Origin: Marchantia polymorpha subsp. ruderalis
Taxonomy: Eukaryota > Streptophyta > Marchantiopsida > Marchantiales > Marchantiaceae
Assembly: GCA_037833965.1 (NCBI GenBank)
Contig: AP031351.1
Span: forward strand, 9,870,501 to 9,934,500
DNA length: 64,000 nucleotides
Direction of reading: 5' to 3'
The notes beneath the pieces were generated by a model, which did no database searches, was not told where the DNA came from, and saw nothing but the letters and a program-made list of their open reading frames with translations. Each line of letters begins with the position of its first letter. Within the stretch, counting starts at the first letter, position 1. A program made the position numbers and the translations under genes. This document shows positions 23,770-36,365 of this stretch, one piece after another.

Positions 23770-24787
23770 GTTGCACAAACGTTCAAACTCATTAACTATC
23801 AAAGATACATTTGCTAAATTTTTAGCTGGTTTCCAAGTTGATTCATATGATGGATAGTATTTACATTGAATCAAATACTCTACTTTGGTATATTTATGAA
23901 CTCAATTAGGTTCCTTGAGTATCTTTTTTACCTCAAACTCCTCATGATCTGCGTTCAAGGTTGGGAGAGGAGGTGGTGATGCTGGTTGATTGATGAATTA
24001 TTTTTTTATGGTACATGTTTTTGCAATCGTGACACATAAAATACCGGATGTATTTTCATACGTGACAGAAGTTTCAACTTGTATGATACTTCACCAACAC
24101 GCTTCAAAACCAAAAATGGATCAACGAATCTAGGGTTTAACTTTGATGTTCCTTCAAAAGACAATTCATTGTAGATAACCAAACATAATCTCATACCTCA
24201 AAAACCACTTCTCTACGATGAGCATCAGCATGTTGTTTTTGCCAATTTTGAGCTATCACCAACTTCTCCTTGGCCTGATGTAGTCGTCGGTGAATAAGCT
24301 CCACAAACTCGTTGACTATTGCAACTTTGATCAAAAACTCCTGTTCTTTTTAAAGTTGCATCAAACTTGAAGGAGTTATAGGATGAGCTTCATACATGAG
24401 GTAAATGGAGACACTTTCGTGGATGCATTAACAGAATTGTTATATGCAAATTCCACAAGTGGTATAATGTTGTACCACTCTTCTTGCTCTTCTAATGTGA
24501 ATGCTCATAGCATATCCTCTATGGTTATATTTGTCCTTTCCATTTGTTCATCAGTTTGAAGATGATAGATCGTTGACATTGCTAGTTTTATTTTGAAAAA
24601 ACTAAACAAATTTTTCCAAAAATAAACAAGTGAACTGAATACCTCTGTCCTTGATTAACACTTTGCTTAAGTCATGATTTATAAAAATTGCATCTAAATA
24701 CAATTGAGCTAGTTCTGGAGCTGTTATTGTTTTTATGGTTGACTTGATGTGAATCATCTTGCTCAATTTGTCCACAAAAACAATCAT
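23770..24787 (-). pseudogene. Gypsy integrase and chromodomain remnant
   Basis: The minus strand reads FVDKLSKMIHIKSTIKTITA and ELAQLYLDAIFINHDLSKVL (24602-24787), the Gypsy integrase core. PRFVDPFLVLKRVGEVSYKL and MKIHPVFYVSRLQKHVP follow (24006-24194), then chromodomain-like residues KYYPSYESTWKPAKNLANV (about 23810-23870). Chromodomains mark chromoviruses, which many plant lineages carry. Broken. Confidence 0.88.
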
Positions 24788-25354
24788 TGAATCATGTCTT
24801 AATGAATTTTATGAAAACTCAAATACGAGATCCATGGTGATATGTTTCCACCGTTGTTCAAGAATAATAAGAGGTTGTAATAAACCCGATGGTTTTTTAT
24901 TACTTAACTTGTTTTATTGACAAGCAACACAACTTGATACTTGATCAAATTTGATCCTTCAAGCCTCATTTGAACACGTCTAAGATTTTTGCTCCACTCA
25001 TATTCTTGATAGATACTTGAAGATCACAAAATTCTTCAATGTACTTATGAATTTCTACTTTCAAAATTTCATTCTTGCAGTGTGAAGAGAGTACACGGGT
25101 TGAAAATTTTGCAAAAGTATTTCCTCCAGTCCATTTTACGAAATGGTAACACCTCGTTCTCAAGTCATTCTTTTCCATGTTGTGTACCATGTGAGAGACT
25201 TATCCGTAATATAAGATCTCATGAATATTTATGTAATATGATAAAAATATAATAAAATGTGATAATTAAATATTCATCCTCATAATCTATAACTCTAACA
25301 CTCACATTGTCCTACTCCTTTTGTATGCTTCCACCTTACATAAATTTTTTCCAT

Positions 25355-25639
25355 TCAAAGCAAAAGATTTGCTTGATCTTCAATCTCTTGAAGACGTTCT
25401 TTATTTGACTCTGTTGCATCAACAAGAATTGGTTCCGGGCGAACTTGGGAAGCTTGAACTTGATTTTCAACTTCCATCTCTCCAACTTTTTTTCTCTCTA
25501 CTTTCTTACTCTCTAATGCAAAACTTTTATCTTCCATGGCTTGCTGCTTGGTATGTCCATCTACTATTACTTGTCTCAACTCTTTCATCTTTGTCATGAT
25601 TGTGTTGAGAACTTCACCTATATCGATTGATGTCTCCAT
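25355..25639 (-). pseudogene. Gypsy gag-like 5' open frame
   Basis: A 94-codon frame rich in Lys, Glu and Gln, placed about 600 bp after the primer site, where gag begins in this family. It is only a remnant. Confidence 0.55.
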
Positions 25640-26240
25640 GCTTTCTCACACTCACTCTAATACAAAGTGAGTATAATCATTATTTGATCTCTCAAAAAAG
25701 GAGACACAAAAGGTATATGTGATTCTATCACAACTCTATAGTACTCTTCCCCATAATTTTTCACAAGAATATCTTTTATGTCAATATACTGTTCTAGTTT
25801 TTACATAAGTGTTGAACCAAACTCGGACAGGTGGTTCGTGATTCAAATCCATAAAACATTCAGTATAGAATGTATATGATACAATGCCAAGTCTCTCCAT
25901 AACTAACTATTAGAATAATCAATGTCATTCTCGACTTCATCAATCTAGTCATAAAATCTGCACCCCAACAAGACACAAGATACATCTAAAATTGATGTTT
26001 CTCCATGCAACAAAGGTGAATATCAAATAGGTTAGGAATATGCTAGTGCGGTATTGGATTTCTTTCAAGCCCGTCCATATTTGCAAAATCACAATTTTCT
26101 ACTTTCTCCCTTTCTGTACATGCAAATCAATGACCTCTGCTAGCCTCTATAGACTCAAAAATGCACGCCATCATCATTCATTTGTTATGAGTGAAGGATA
26201 ATTCACACTCAAGGAAAGAGCAACGTTGCTCTGATACCAT

Positions 26241-26555
26241 TGTAACATAAAGGTTTAGAGAGAAGTTTGCTTGAATATAGAAACATAAACTCTTAAGATA
26301 AGAGATACCAACAACGATTCTACTCTTCCTTATATAGCTCCCATCAACAAGTACAAGAAGATAAGATCTTATCCCCACCATCCATCCCACTCCTAGTGGA
26401 TTGCTGATGTGGCATTGTGAATTAAAACACCTACTCTCTACCTATCAAGCGCGCGGATCGCTGACGTGACATCTATGATTAGTGCACGCTAAATTAGATA
26501 TATCAACATTTAGAGTAATCTCTACTTTAGTTCTAACTAACTAAAGATGGTTACA
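26241..26555 (-). repeat. 5' LTR (in element orientation) of the Gypsy fossil
   Basis: Matches 23392-23738. The primer site sits directly beside it at 26228-26239 on the minus strand. Confidence 0.9.
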
Positions 26556-26959
26556 CAAACACATCGGATATCATTTTTTTGGTAATCAATTTTTGATAAC
26601 AGTATCGAGCTAATCAAGATTATCGATAAATTCAATCAAACCAAATGCGTTACCAAAAGAAATTTGTTGAAAAGATTTTGGATATATTGAACTACTTTGT
26701 AGACTTTTTGTAAGGAACACAAGCACAATTTTCTAGCCGTTAAACATTTTTGAAATCACGTAAATGTAATTTGACATTAACAAATTGTGTTGTTTGTGTC
26801 GGTGAAATTGTATATGCTTGTGTCGGCGTTTTTGTGTTTGATATTTTGTGTGCTGGCTTGTATTATAGTGAAAATATTCAATAATGTTATTGTGAATCTT
26901 TGTATATAATTCTTGACATAAGAAATCTTTGACCAAATAGTAGATTGATGTTCAAAATA

Positions 26960-27500
26960 TGCAATGAAATGCAAGGTTTATTGAGTTCATAAAATCATAT
27001 ACAATTTTACAAAGTGTGTTTGATTCATATGTATACATAAAAAAAAAAAACATGCATCTTTAATAGCTTAAAATTTCTGTAGAGATATATTCGTTTGGAC
27101 AAACAAGCAATCTCATGTTGATATATGACAAATAAATTGATATATGCAATTAGAATGAAAAATTTGATCAAATTATGGTATGCATGAATGTTCATGAAGA
27201 TTTAGGGTATGAAAATTTATGACTGAATAAAGTTTAGTATATTTATTGTGTGGTTGACTAGTTTAACATTACTAATAAACTTTGAAATAATTTGCAACAT
27301 ATTTTAAACTTTTTGTAGTTCAATGTGTAATTAGTACAATTAATTGATTAATAGAATATTTTCTATATTCTATAACCAAATATAAAGCAACTTCATATAT
27401 TTGATGGTTTGCATCATGTAATGACATGTCATTGATCTAATTATAAACAAAGAATATTGTTAAATGTATTATCTAGTGAATGTGAATTGAAAAGATATGA
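26960..27500 (+). mobile_element. Second Copia polymerase remnant
   Basis: Weak reverse-transcriptase-like blocks in order: a FIEFIKSY segment, a DSYVYIKK-like segment near 27020, then HEDLGYENL near 27195. It restarts the same part of the polymerase seen at 22745-23391, so it is a separate copy or a duplication. Very decayed, many breaks. Confidence 0.5.
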
Positions 27501-28255
27501 AGTGAATTTTTGGAAACTTTCAAAAGATTAAGTAGAATGATTTTTTGTGTGATGATTAAAAAGATAATGCCAAATTTTTGTAAATTACATTGATGTTCAC
27601 TACGAACAAGAATAACTCTATGGACCTTTTCACAACAACAATGGAGTTTACATGATTGAATAGATTCATTATTTACATGATATTGTAACAAAATCTTGTC
27701 CATTTATATTGCAATTGATCAGATTGCATTACATTTTATATCAAATCAATTGATGTATATATTAAATGAGTCACATTAAGATTTAATTTCAAATTTTAAG
27801 AATTCTTAATCTAGCCAAAATTGACAATATATCAAATCCATTTGATACCTTGGTCATAATTTTCCTTCACATTGTTTTAATATACATTGAGATTCTGTAA
27901 AAATTCTCACAAAAGTAAAAGTATATCTTTATACATGTGAATATCTCTCTCATGTTTTGATTATGTTTTTCTGGTTAATTTATAGAGAATATTATGTGGC
28001 ATTCAATTTTAAAACTTTTTGCAAGTCAGACATATTGGTCATAAAGATTACAACCGCAAGACATGCATAGCAGGGAAGGTTGTTATCAATTAACTTAGGG
28101 TTGTGTAACTCTAATTAGTTAGACTATGGTTACCATGTCACTATATAAGAGACTTGATTCTAACTCAGTAATTTCACATATTATTTACTTGATGTGTATC
28201 TTTCTTTGTCAACTTCTTGATGTTTTGCAAATCTTGGCTAGAATGACTACATTTT
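27501..28255 (+). other. AT-rich repeat tail with possible LTR start
   Basis: No gene. Near 28070 a purine run (AGCAGGGAAGGT) is followed by TGTTATCAATTAACTTAGGG, a layout like a purine tract and LTR start. A TATA-like CACTATATAAGAG follows at about 28140. It may be the 3' end of the Copia remnant upstream. Confidence 0.35.
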
Positions 28256-31200
28256 AAGTCATTATTAGATTCAAGTGACTATTTTGCCACGGAAGCCATG
28301 ATGGACGAACTAAATCTGCGGGATTTGAGAAAATCAGTTTGAAATCTACAAAATATACGAAGATCAATAGAACTCTCCGTAGCCATGCCACCAGTCACTA
28401 AGGAAATCCGTATCGATAAATTAAGTGTAATCTGACAAAGTGTAATCTCAGGTTCTCGTAACATACTCTCAGAATAGTAGGCATTCATTCCCGGAGTAGG
28501 CGCGGAGATGCTTATCCTTTCCACGTTCAGATTCTTTCGGATTTTCAAGCCGTCGTGAGCATTAATTTGATCCTGTCGATCCGAATGAACGAAGGAACCA
28601 TGTCGCCTTTGGGTAGGATTTGCAGGACAACGGCCGAGCCAAACATTCCGACCGTTGCAATTGCGAAGGGTGCAGTCTCAATGTCTACAACATTAGACAT
28701 GCTCGGATTGTCTGACAGCCCAGAGAAATGAAACGAGTGGGCGAAATCATGGCAGGCTGTAGCCACTGTCAAGACTCGAGGGAGTCTGCGAAGTGCATTC
28801 TTCGTACTGTATAGACAGACAGGAGATCCTTCTGACCGGGAGGAGGAGATCGGATAAGTCTATATTGCCATGACTGATCGGCGCACATAAGGATGCGCAC
28901 TCGAAGCAGAGTCGGACGTGGAAAATCTTGGACAGCCCATTGTTGAACGAGTTCTTGGACGGTTGACCTTTGTCTTAGGTCTCCGGGAAATCTGCTGTCT
29001 AGTATTCATGTGCCTGTGGGTGTATCAAGAGCTGAATAATAAGCTCAGCTGTGAGTGGGCCTGTTCTATCTTGGGTGAAAGGATTGCAAAAACTGATTGA
29101 CGCTTTTTGTACTGTTGTGCCCGGGAATGGTTGGCATCGTTGAACTAACACCTCGAGAAAGAGAAGCCACTGGCCATTTTGCTCTGATCGACAAAGCCAG
29201 CTGTGAAGGAGACTGAGATGGATATAACAAATAACAATCTCCAGCAAATCTGACCAGCTCAATCTTGGAGTAATGAGAAGGAAATCTGAACTGGTATGGT
29301 GTTTATAAGAAAGTTATTCTCTCGGTTCCCTGTTACCGAGAAGAGTTTTCTGTGTTTAATGTTCTCAGGGAAGTCCTGCGTTCAGTATCTCTGAGAACGC
29401 TTGATTTATCCCTTCCACATAATGTTGTCCAGATACTTCTGACTATACTTACCCCACGGCAGGCAGGCAGGCAGGCAGGCAGGCTTCCTTCGGTTTACTG
29501 TACGTGGGTCAAGAAGCAGGACAACTTAGTAACGAATGTGCATGGAACGGGCCAGGGGTCTGAACGTGTCATGGAACTTTTCGGATCAAAGGCACAGATC
29601 GTCACAGCTTAGATGTAGGTCGATGTGCTCGTCATGATGAGGCTTATGAGAGTGCATGCTCATGCTAGATCTACCAGCTCTCATCACATCGAGGTGTCTT
29701 TTGGCTCCCGGGGCAATAGATTAATGACCCTTGAGTTCTCCTCCTGCACACTACACTATCCAACAAAGTTGCGTCTGCTTGCTCGCTGAGGCAGGTCGGA
29801 ACTCGGGACCTGGTACAGTACTGTACGTAATCTGTCAGATGATGGATGGGTGGCACGGTCGTAGTCCATCTTTCAGCTTCTTTTCAGCAGCAGCGGCGCT
29901 ACTGATGGCTCAATGAAGGGTGACTGGAGTGATCAATCAATCAGCGCCGAGGCTAGAACAACAATCAGACACTCCGGGGAAAAAACACTTTCACGAACTT
30001 CTGAAACCTTGTGATACTGCGTGAGCCACATGTTGAGATTTCCCCGTCATCGAAGTCGGGGCACTGGCGTTGAGCCAGTTGAGGCCGGAGCACGCGTGCT
30101 TGGATTGTTCACCAGGAGCAAGGATTTCGATGGGTGAAGTGCAGCAACACTTTCGAGGAGATATTTTGGACGTCCGTTGGAAACGCATTGCCGCGGGTAC
30201 TTGTGAACACAGTTGGAGGTACTGCTGTCGTTCTGTAAAGGGCGGAGCGGGGCTCTTCATTGGTGGCAAAGACCACCGGGGACTCTAGTGTGACGCAAAA
30301 GCGGTGCTCCGAGCTAGGCTCAGGTCAGGAGTCCGGGCTCATCTTCCTCATGGCAAGTGCAAGTTGCACATCGCATAGGACAGAAGCACACGAAAGGAAC
30401 TCTCAGATAAGATTTGAGGTCGTCCTTGTGCCAGTGGTGCGCGAGGTGAATCATTCTGCTTGCCTGCTTGTGCGGGAGGTGAATTCGTTGCCTTCCTATG
30501 GGAGCCGAGGCCAGTGTGGATGTACATGTACATGTCTATTTGGGCGAAAAGGGCCTTGTCTTTTCAGAACTTTGGGGCTTTTTGGACGGGGGCGTGCCTT
30601 TTCCGCCCTCCTCTCCCCCTCATTGAGCGGATTTCCCCAGCCCTTTTATTCCATGCGCGCTTTACCTGCGGTGTCGACACAGCATCTTCCCGGCTTCCAT
30701 TCCAGCTTCCATTTTCTTCTCCGCCGGTTGGGCAATCGAGCGCATTCGACGAATAAAGGTCCCAATTCCACGGAAACTTGTGTGGCTCCCCAACTTGTGG
30801 CTCCCCGGCTCCGCAAGATAAGAAACCAAGTTCGTTGACACTGGGTGGCTCAGATGCTGCCCGAGCTACCAACGAGGTGCCCAGACCTTGAGCTCGATCT
30901 CACGTGAGAGCGCAGCAACGGGATATCCTCGGGCCTCCATTGGCCGATTTGAATCTCGTCCGTAGTCCGTGGGACAAGGCAACGCGCCGTGACGCCCAAG
31001 GAGAAGAAGTTCGTGTGATGAGAGACCGAAGTGGTGCCCCATGGCCCAAGCTTGTGGTTCTGGTTCCGATTCCGGGACCCTTCACCGAGAAGCAGCCTCA
31101 CATGAAAAAAAGTCCCGAATTCCATTAAATCCTCTGGACAGAACTGGCTTCCTGCTCGCAAATGGCTCGCAAACGACAACGAGGCGGTACACTCACGGCT

Positions 31201-32000
31201 CGCAATAACTCTGACACGAGTCTGGAAAAGCTCCTCCATACCGACAAACGATCTTCCGGGCGTCTCTCCTCTCGAATAAGCAATCAGCAGGAGAAGAAGA
31301 AGTCCGAAGAACTCGAGCAGCGTAATTTCTGGCCTTACAATGCATGCTCTACAGTGGACTGGCTGCTCGACGAGTGTCGTCTTGCGAGGCTAAAAGTGCA
31401 GGCCCGAATGGAAGAATGCAGCCCGAGAAACCTTGGGCTGTCCTGGCGTTGTTGTTCCGAGACGGAGAAAGGGGATGGACGAGTTGCAGCAGCATCAACA
31501 TCTGGACTTGTTTCGGAAGAAGAAACAGACAATGGGTAGGTGAACTGTAGCCACTCATTCAGCCCTACGGTAGTGTTGAGCCAGGGTAGGCAGTAACGAA
31601 GCGCTCCGAAAAGCAAAGAAACACATCAGATTCTGCATCATCATCCTCGCCCACTAGATGTGAGCCTAGGCTGGGCAAGAAGCTCTGGCCGACTGGTGAC
31701 GACGATGGATGTCCTCGTCTCCCAAGTTCCCGGCTCAATCGTAACAATGATGATGCCTTCCTCTTCCTCTGCGAACTCCATGCTCCGGCTCCAGTTATGA
31801 CCTTCGTAAAGAGACCCCAATGAATCAGGACACGCCAATTCTAGATCCCAGCGTGAATTCTTCTCTTGTCGTCTCCTCTTCTCTTGAAGTCCATGTAGCT
31901 CTTCTATGGAGGAGGCTCTAGTCAAGTAGCGAAAAGTCTGGAAATATCCTTTGCACTCGTAGAGTGATGAAACCAAACCTAGGCTAGTTCCAAATAGCAT
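28256..32000. other. Moderate-GC block, no recognised gene
   Basis: GC rises abruptly at about 28260 and falls again at about 31985. The longest open frames are 192 codons (+, 30260-30838), 129 codons (minus, 30850-31239), 125 codons (+, 31162-31539) and 120 codons (minus, 31641-32003); shorter minus frames lie at 28279-28548 and 28545-28772. None resembles a known family and several overlap on opposite strands. It may be host intergenic DNA with a decayed gene or a non-coding transcript. Confidence 0.35.
29458..29484 (+). repeat. GGCA microsatellite
   Basis: About six to seven tandem GGCA units. Confidence 0.9.
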
Positions 32001-32319
32001 CACAATATAAAATAAACATGTACTAATCTCCCTAACATTTATTTTTCAAATTCCCGTATTTCATATTAAGAATTAATATCTTGTGAAATAAAGATATAAT
32101 ATCTTCATATAACGTACTTGGAGATGATTTCTCTAAGTATCTCTATCTTGTCTTCGTGTGAGAAGACAGGAATCCATCTGCCTAAAACTATGTCCTGATG
32201 TATTATTGGTTTTAATCAACAATTGGTGTGTGATTGATTATTGTGTTCACTTGATTAACTAAAGATGTATTTTAATCTTATGAATATTCATCAAACAACA
32301 TAAAAAACATCACTTTTTA

Positions 32320-33650
32320 ATAATGGTAATGCTAAGTCAATCATTTCATCGGCTCATTGAAGATGTTCTCAAATATCAAAGAAATGTCTTTCTAGTTAGA
32401 GACTTCAATGCTCTCATATGTTCTATCCAATTCATTCAATTAAATAGCTTTTTGACCTCTTCTGCCTTGGAGGAAATTGACGTTAGTCAATGATCTAGAC
32501 TCTCTTCCCATCCTTCTACAAACTTTTTGACATAACATTTTTTGATTATTGAAGTCACTTGTAAGTTGAAAGTCTTTAATGTAATCTCTCGCTTTCCTAA
32601 CTCTCAATTCAATACATGTTTCTTCTCTTTCGATGCTAGCACGGTAAATTTTCTTCTCTACTCTTTAGTTAGTAATTCTCTTATCTTTACTTTCAAATTT
32701 CTTAACCCTCAAGTTGAGTCCCATCATGCATCTCTCTTGTTTACCGTATCAATAATAGAAACAATTACTCCCTCAATCAACCAACCTAATCTATCTTTTT
32801 CCAGTTTCATCTTATTACCTTGTAAGAAAGATATTTATGCTACACATTTACAAGATCTCCGGAAACACATTGATTGTAGCTACAGATCCACATACAGCCA
32901 GTTTGCAATTCATAGGACTAATCAAAAACTTTGTGTCTAAGTTCTTTTTCGGAATAGCAATAGAAAGACTAGGGGATTGACTTGTAATGGGTGATTTGAC
33001 TCTAATTGCAAGCTAGCCAGGGCGAGAGTTGTTGAGAGCTCTTTGTATCTCCAAAGCCGACTTCTTTTGACAAGGATAAACAAGCAACGGAAGAAAAAAA
33101 GAAAAAAACTTGTGTCAAGAAAAAAATTTTCTTGACACAAAAGCATGAATTTCTAACTAAAGAACTGATGCAAGATCCTAAGTTTTTTTGGACAAGATTA
33201 GCTGTAACATCTGCAAAATCTTCTTTAGATCCCCATTACTTGATAGCTTTTGCCGAAAAGCTTTACTTCTTTCCGTAAGCTACCTCTCTACTGAAATGCG
33301 AAACAATAGCTGGTTTATTCTCAGAAGAGGAGGTGAAGATTACTTAGAAGATTACCAAATGGCAAAAATGAAGGTTTGGATGGTTTGTCCGTTGAACTTC
33401 TCAAGTGAGGAGAAGATTGTATTGTATCATTCCTCACCAAAGTTTTAGAAGATGCATTTGTTTATGTTTTTACTCAAACTTGGTCATTACGGAAGATTGT
33501 TCCTATCCATAAATCAGGTAAAAAAGACGTGGTGACAAACTATTGAACTATCATGGTGAGAAGTGTTTTTGCAAAGTTGTTTGGGAAGTTATTGGAATCA
33601 AAGTTGAATACATCACAGAGAACTTTACTATTTGAGCTATTAGAATTAGT
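32320..33650 (+). pseudogene. LINE (non-LTR retrotransposon) remnant: endonuclease end and start of reverse transcriptase
   Basis: Begins with the apurinic-endonuclease-like motif YQRNVFLVRDFNALI (about 32370-32420; a GDFNA-type motif). SFDASTVNFLLYSLVSNSLI and the LNPQVESHHASLLFTVSI block (an SDHAPL-type motif) follow at about 32620-32750. Next comes the linker typical of plant and animal LINEs: GWFDSNCKLARARVVESSLY, a Lys-rich run, and LMQDPKFFWTRLAV (about 32985-33200). A reverse transcriptase start follows, with RKIVPIHKSGK-like and IMVRSVFAKLFGKLLESKL-like segments (about 33490-33605). The finger and palm domains are missing after about 33650, and several stops and frame changes interrupt the rest. 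No poly(A) tail or target duplication was seen. Confidence 0.85.
33110..33140. repeat. Perfect inverted repeat within the LINE
   Basis: TTGTGTCAAGAAAA and its exact complement, separated by AAA (14-bp arms). It lies in the Lys-rich linker of the LINE. Confidence 0.85.
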
Positions 33651-36365
33651 TCGCTATTAGAACTTGCAACTAGTCCTATAAACAACTGTCGAATATCCAA
33701 GTTCAAAGTTTCTTCGATGTTATAATATGATGTGGCCGGCCGTATGAAACTAGAGGTAATCAATATTAGTTTTGTGCACTCAGTTCTGGACGTGATAGGA
33801 AGAAGAGACATTGTACACTTAAGGGCAAATCTTTGTTTCAGAAGAGTTGCATGCACAAAGTCCAAGTAGTGAAACATACTTCAAGTTAAAAAAATTGCAC
33901 TCTGGTACCCTAAGTTGACTATCCCATGAAACTGAAATCCCTAACTCTCTAGACACTTTACAGAGAAAAATCATCCTTGCATCTTTGTACACTACATTCA
34001 TAAACGTTAATTAGAGATCCAAGAATCGGTTGTATACAATCATTGAGAAAAAATTTGTTGTGTTTAGATTTTTTTATCATCCAGATTGATCTTGATTAGT
34101 CTTTTGACCTTCGTCTCCTGTAATCATTGGCAGATCTCACTGGCTCATCTTATATCGTATATCAAAAGCAAATGTCCTTCACCTCATCCACTGCTCTGGA
34201 GGATTCTGCAACCTGATACAGTACTGCAAAAGAAACGAACATTGATTTGTTCCCGTCTACCCAAATCTGCTGCAACTCCTCCTACTCACCTTCTCCTTAA
34301 AAAACGGTACTTTACAACTTTCCTCTTTCCAAGTTCTCCTCTGACAGTATGCTTGGCTGTTTTTGGCTTCTTCTCTGCAACGTTTCTCTCCACCACTGCA
34401 GTGTTCCTAGTTCGTTGGTAATGTCTGAACAAAAAGGCAATTCTCTAAAGCAAATCATCTTGACTGATTGCAGCATGTATGTCAAAAAAGAACCTCCTCA
34501 ACGTTAGTGGTGCGTAATAATATTCAAACCCTCGAGTAGATCAGAGATGGAAAGGAGGGAAGGAGGGAAGGAAAGACCCTTAAGTGGGCTTTGTGGTGTA
34601 CACAGCATGGTACTCAAAGTGGAATAGCTGCGCGCCAAAGCTACTGTAAAGCTAAACTGAAGTATCTAGGAAACCGGTGCAGTAGGTTTATCTGTGTCCA
34701 ATATGATTCAACTTCTAGTTGTGGGACACGGAAGGGGTTGACACACACATCACAATGGCTGAGAATATCACTGTGGGAGTTATATGTCTCCTTCGGACTC
34801 TACTAGCTAAGATAGTACCTAAGGTAGTACATACTACATGCGTAGGTTCATAGACATCTTAGTCTTTTGACGCAACACTTTATTCACTGAGGGTTTTTAC
34901 GTACATTACGTACATTTATAAAACGAACACTTTAAGGGGACTGAATTTAAAAATATGAAAACTGGAGTGACAAATTTGTGTGCACCATGTGCTCTACAAT
35001 GAGTTAACATCCACTGCAATCCCATGGTTTTACCGACCATCTTTTTCTCTCTCTCTCTTCATGTATAAGTTGAATATAGATCCTCATCAATTGGTTACAA
35101 TTTTTATACCCTAAATGAATAGTGCATGTAATTAAATTTACAGACACTGTAATTGGCGTCCGCAATGGCTCTTTCAGTATGCCAGCCAGAAGTTACTATG
35201 AGTCATTCAGATAATTGCAGTGTCATGAATTCTCTTAGATGTGTGTTTTCACACTGAAAGCTGAAGCTATGCAACTGTGGCTAAATACTGTATCCCTTGT
35301 TTTGTATTCGGTGCTTCTTTGCAACTACAAAAGTGTCATAAGTTCCTACCTCTACCAGGCAGAACAATCACACAACGTGAATCTCCAAAAATTTCAAAGT
35401 TTATTCTAGTCCCGAGATACCCTCTCATGTGCACACTCACTTCCTAAAGAGTTCATTAGCAGCATTGATTCTGGCCTACGTTTTTGGTCAATGTGTACGT
35501 CTGTCTCCGGGAGCTAAGATGTGGGAGCAGATTCAGAAGACAGACTGGAGATCCTTCTGTGTCTCAGGATGAAACTTGACCCGTAGTTTGCAGATTCGGT
35601 ACATGCAAGTGCATTCACATGTTTTGCATGTACTCGTGAGTAGCGATACTATGTTATTCCCTGTATGCTTCTTCTGAAGGGGTCTAGCTTAAAGCACTGT
35701 CGATGATGTGTGCCTTCTTCTAAGTCGGTGATTTCTAGCTTCAGATTCATATATCTTCAAGCTCATAAAGGCTGATGATGGAGGTTATAACAATTCTGCT
35801 GTGTGCATTAAAGATGTCATATGCGACTCTGCATTCGAAATTTGTCTAACACATGAACATTTCTCCTATTGCACCTTCGGATGCACGCGACTGTAGCTTC
35901 AATGAATTGTTCTAAGCTAAGATCTGACACACTTGGACCAGTCGACTGCTCTACTGAAATCAATTCAATAAACTGTTAATCATACTGAACACGATTGATG
36001 CTCCAAACATGTGCACACCCATCGTTTCACCCACTGCCAGAACTCACATGCTGGACTCCAGGTAAATAAGCTCACTGTTAGAATCGGATCTTATTGGCTT
36101 CAGATTAGCCAATGTTTTTCTCGTGAGACTGCCAACAGGTTTGAGCAAGTCTTAAGATATACTGTGTAGTCAGCACATATGCAAAGACGCGAAGCCACCT
36201 TCAGACTCGAAGTTCCTTGAAGTTCCTTGAAGCACTTCCTCCTTCGTCGTATCGTCCAGAATCGAAATGAATAGTCCAAAAACCCGACAATCTGAGAGTC
36301 ATCATGACCTTCAGATTGGAACAACACGATCATACTTTTTTACCGGACATTTAATATATTGAGAA
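33651..36365. other. Intergenic, no recognised gene
   Basis: The AT-rich tail of the LINE region grades into moderate GC by about 34500. The longest frames, minus 33551-33877 and + 34086-34421, show no family features. A GGAA/GGGA purine tract lies at about 34548-34575. Nothing else seen. Confidence 0.4.

Larger units (their letters stand above)
23392..26555 (-). mobile_element. Ty3/Gypsy chromovirus fossil, internally shortened
   Basis: Two LTR copies (23392-23738 and 26241-26555), both starting TGTA and ending GGTTACA on the + strand, are flanked by an exact 5-bp duplication CAAAC (23387-23391 and 26556-26560). On the minus strand the primer site TGGTATCAGAGC follows the 5' LTR at 26228-26239, and a purine tract (AAAAGGAGGGAGATT) precedes the 3' LTR. 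Parts: gag-like frame at about 25355-25639, integrase at about 24602-24787, and a tail with a chromodomain near 23770-23960. Reverse transcriptase was not recognised and the 2.5-kb interior is short for the family. The LTRs differ by roughly 15% plus indels, so it is old. Broken, many breaks. Confidence 0.92.

Noticed and set aside
25820-25860. tRNA B-box-like GATTCAAATCC
   Set aside because: No matching A box or acceptor stem, and it lies inside the Gypsy fossil.
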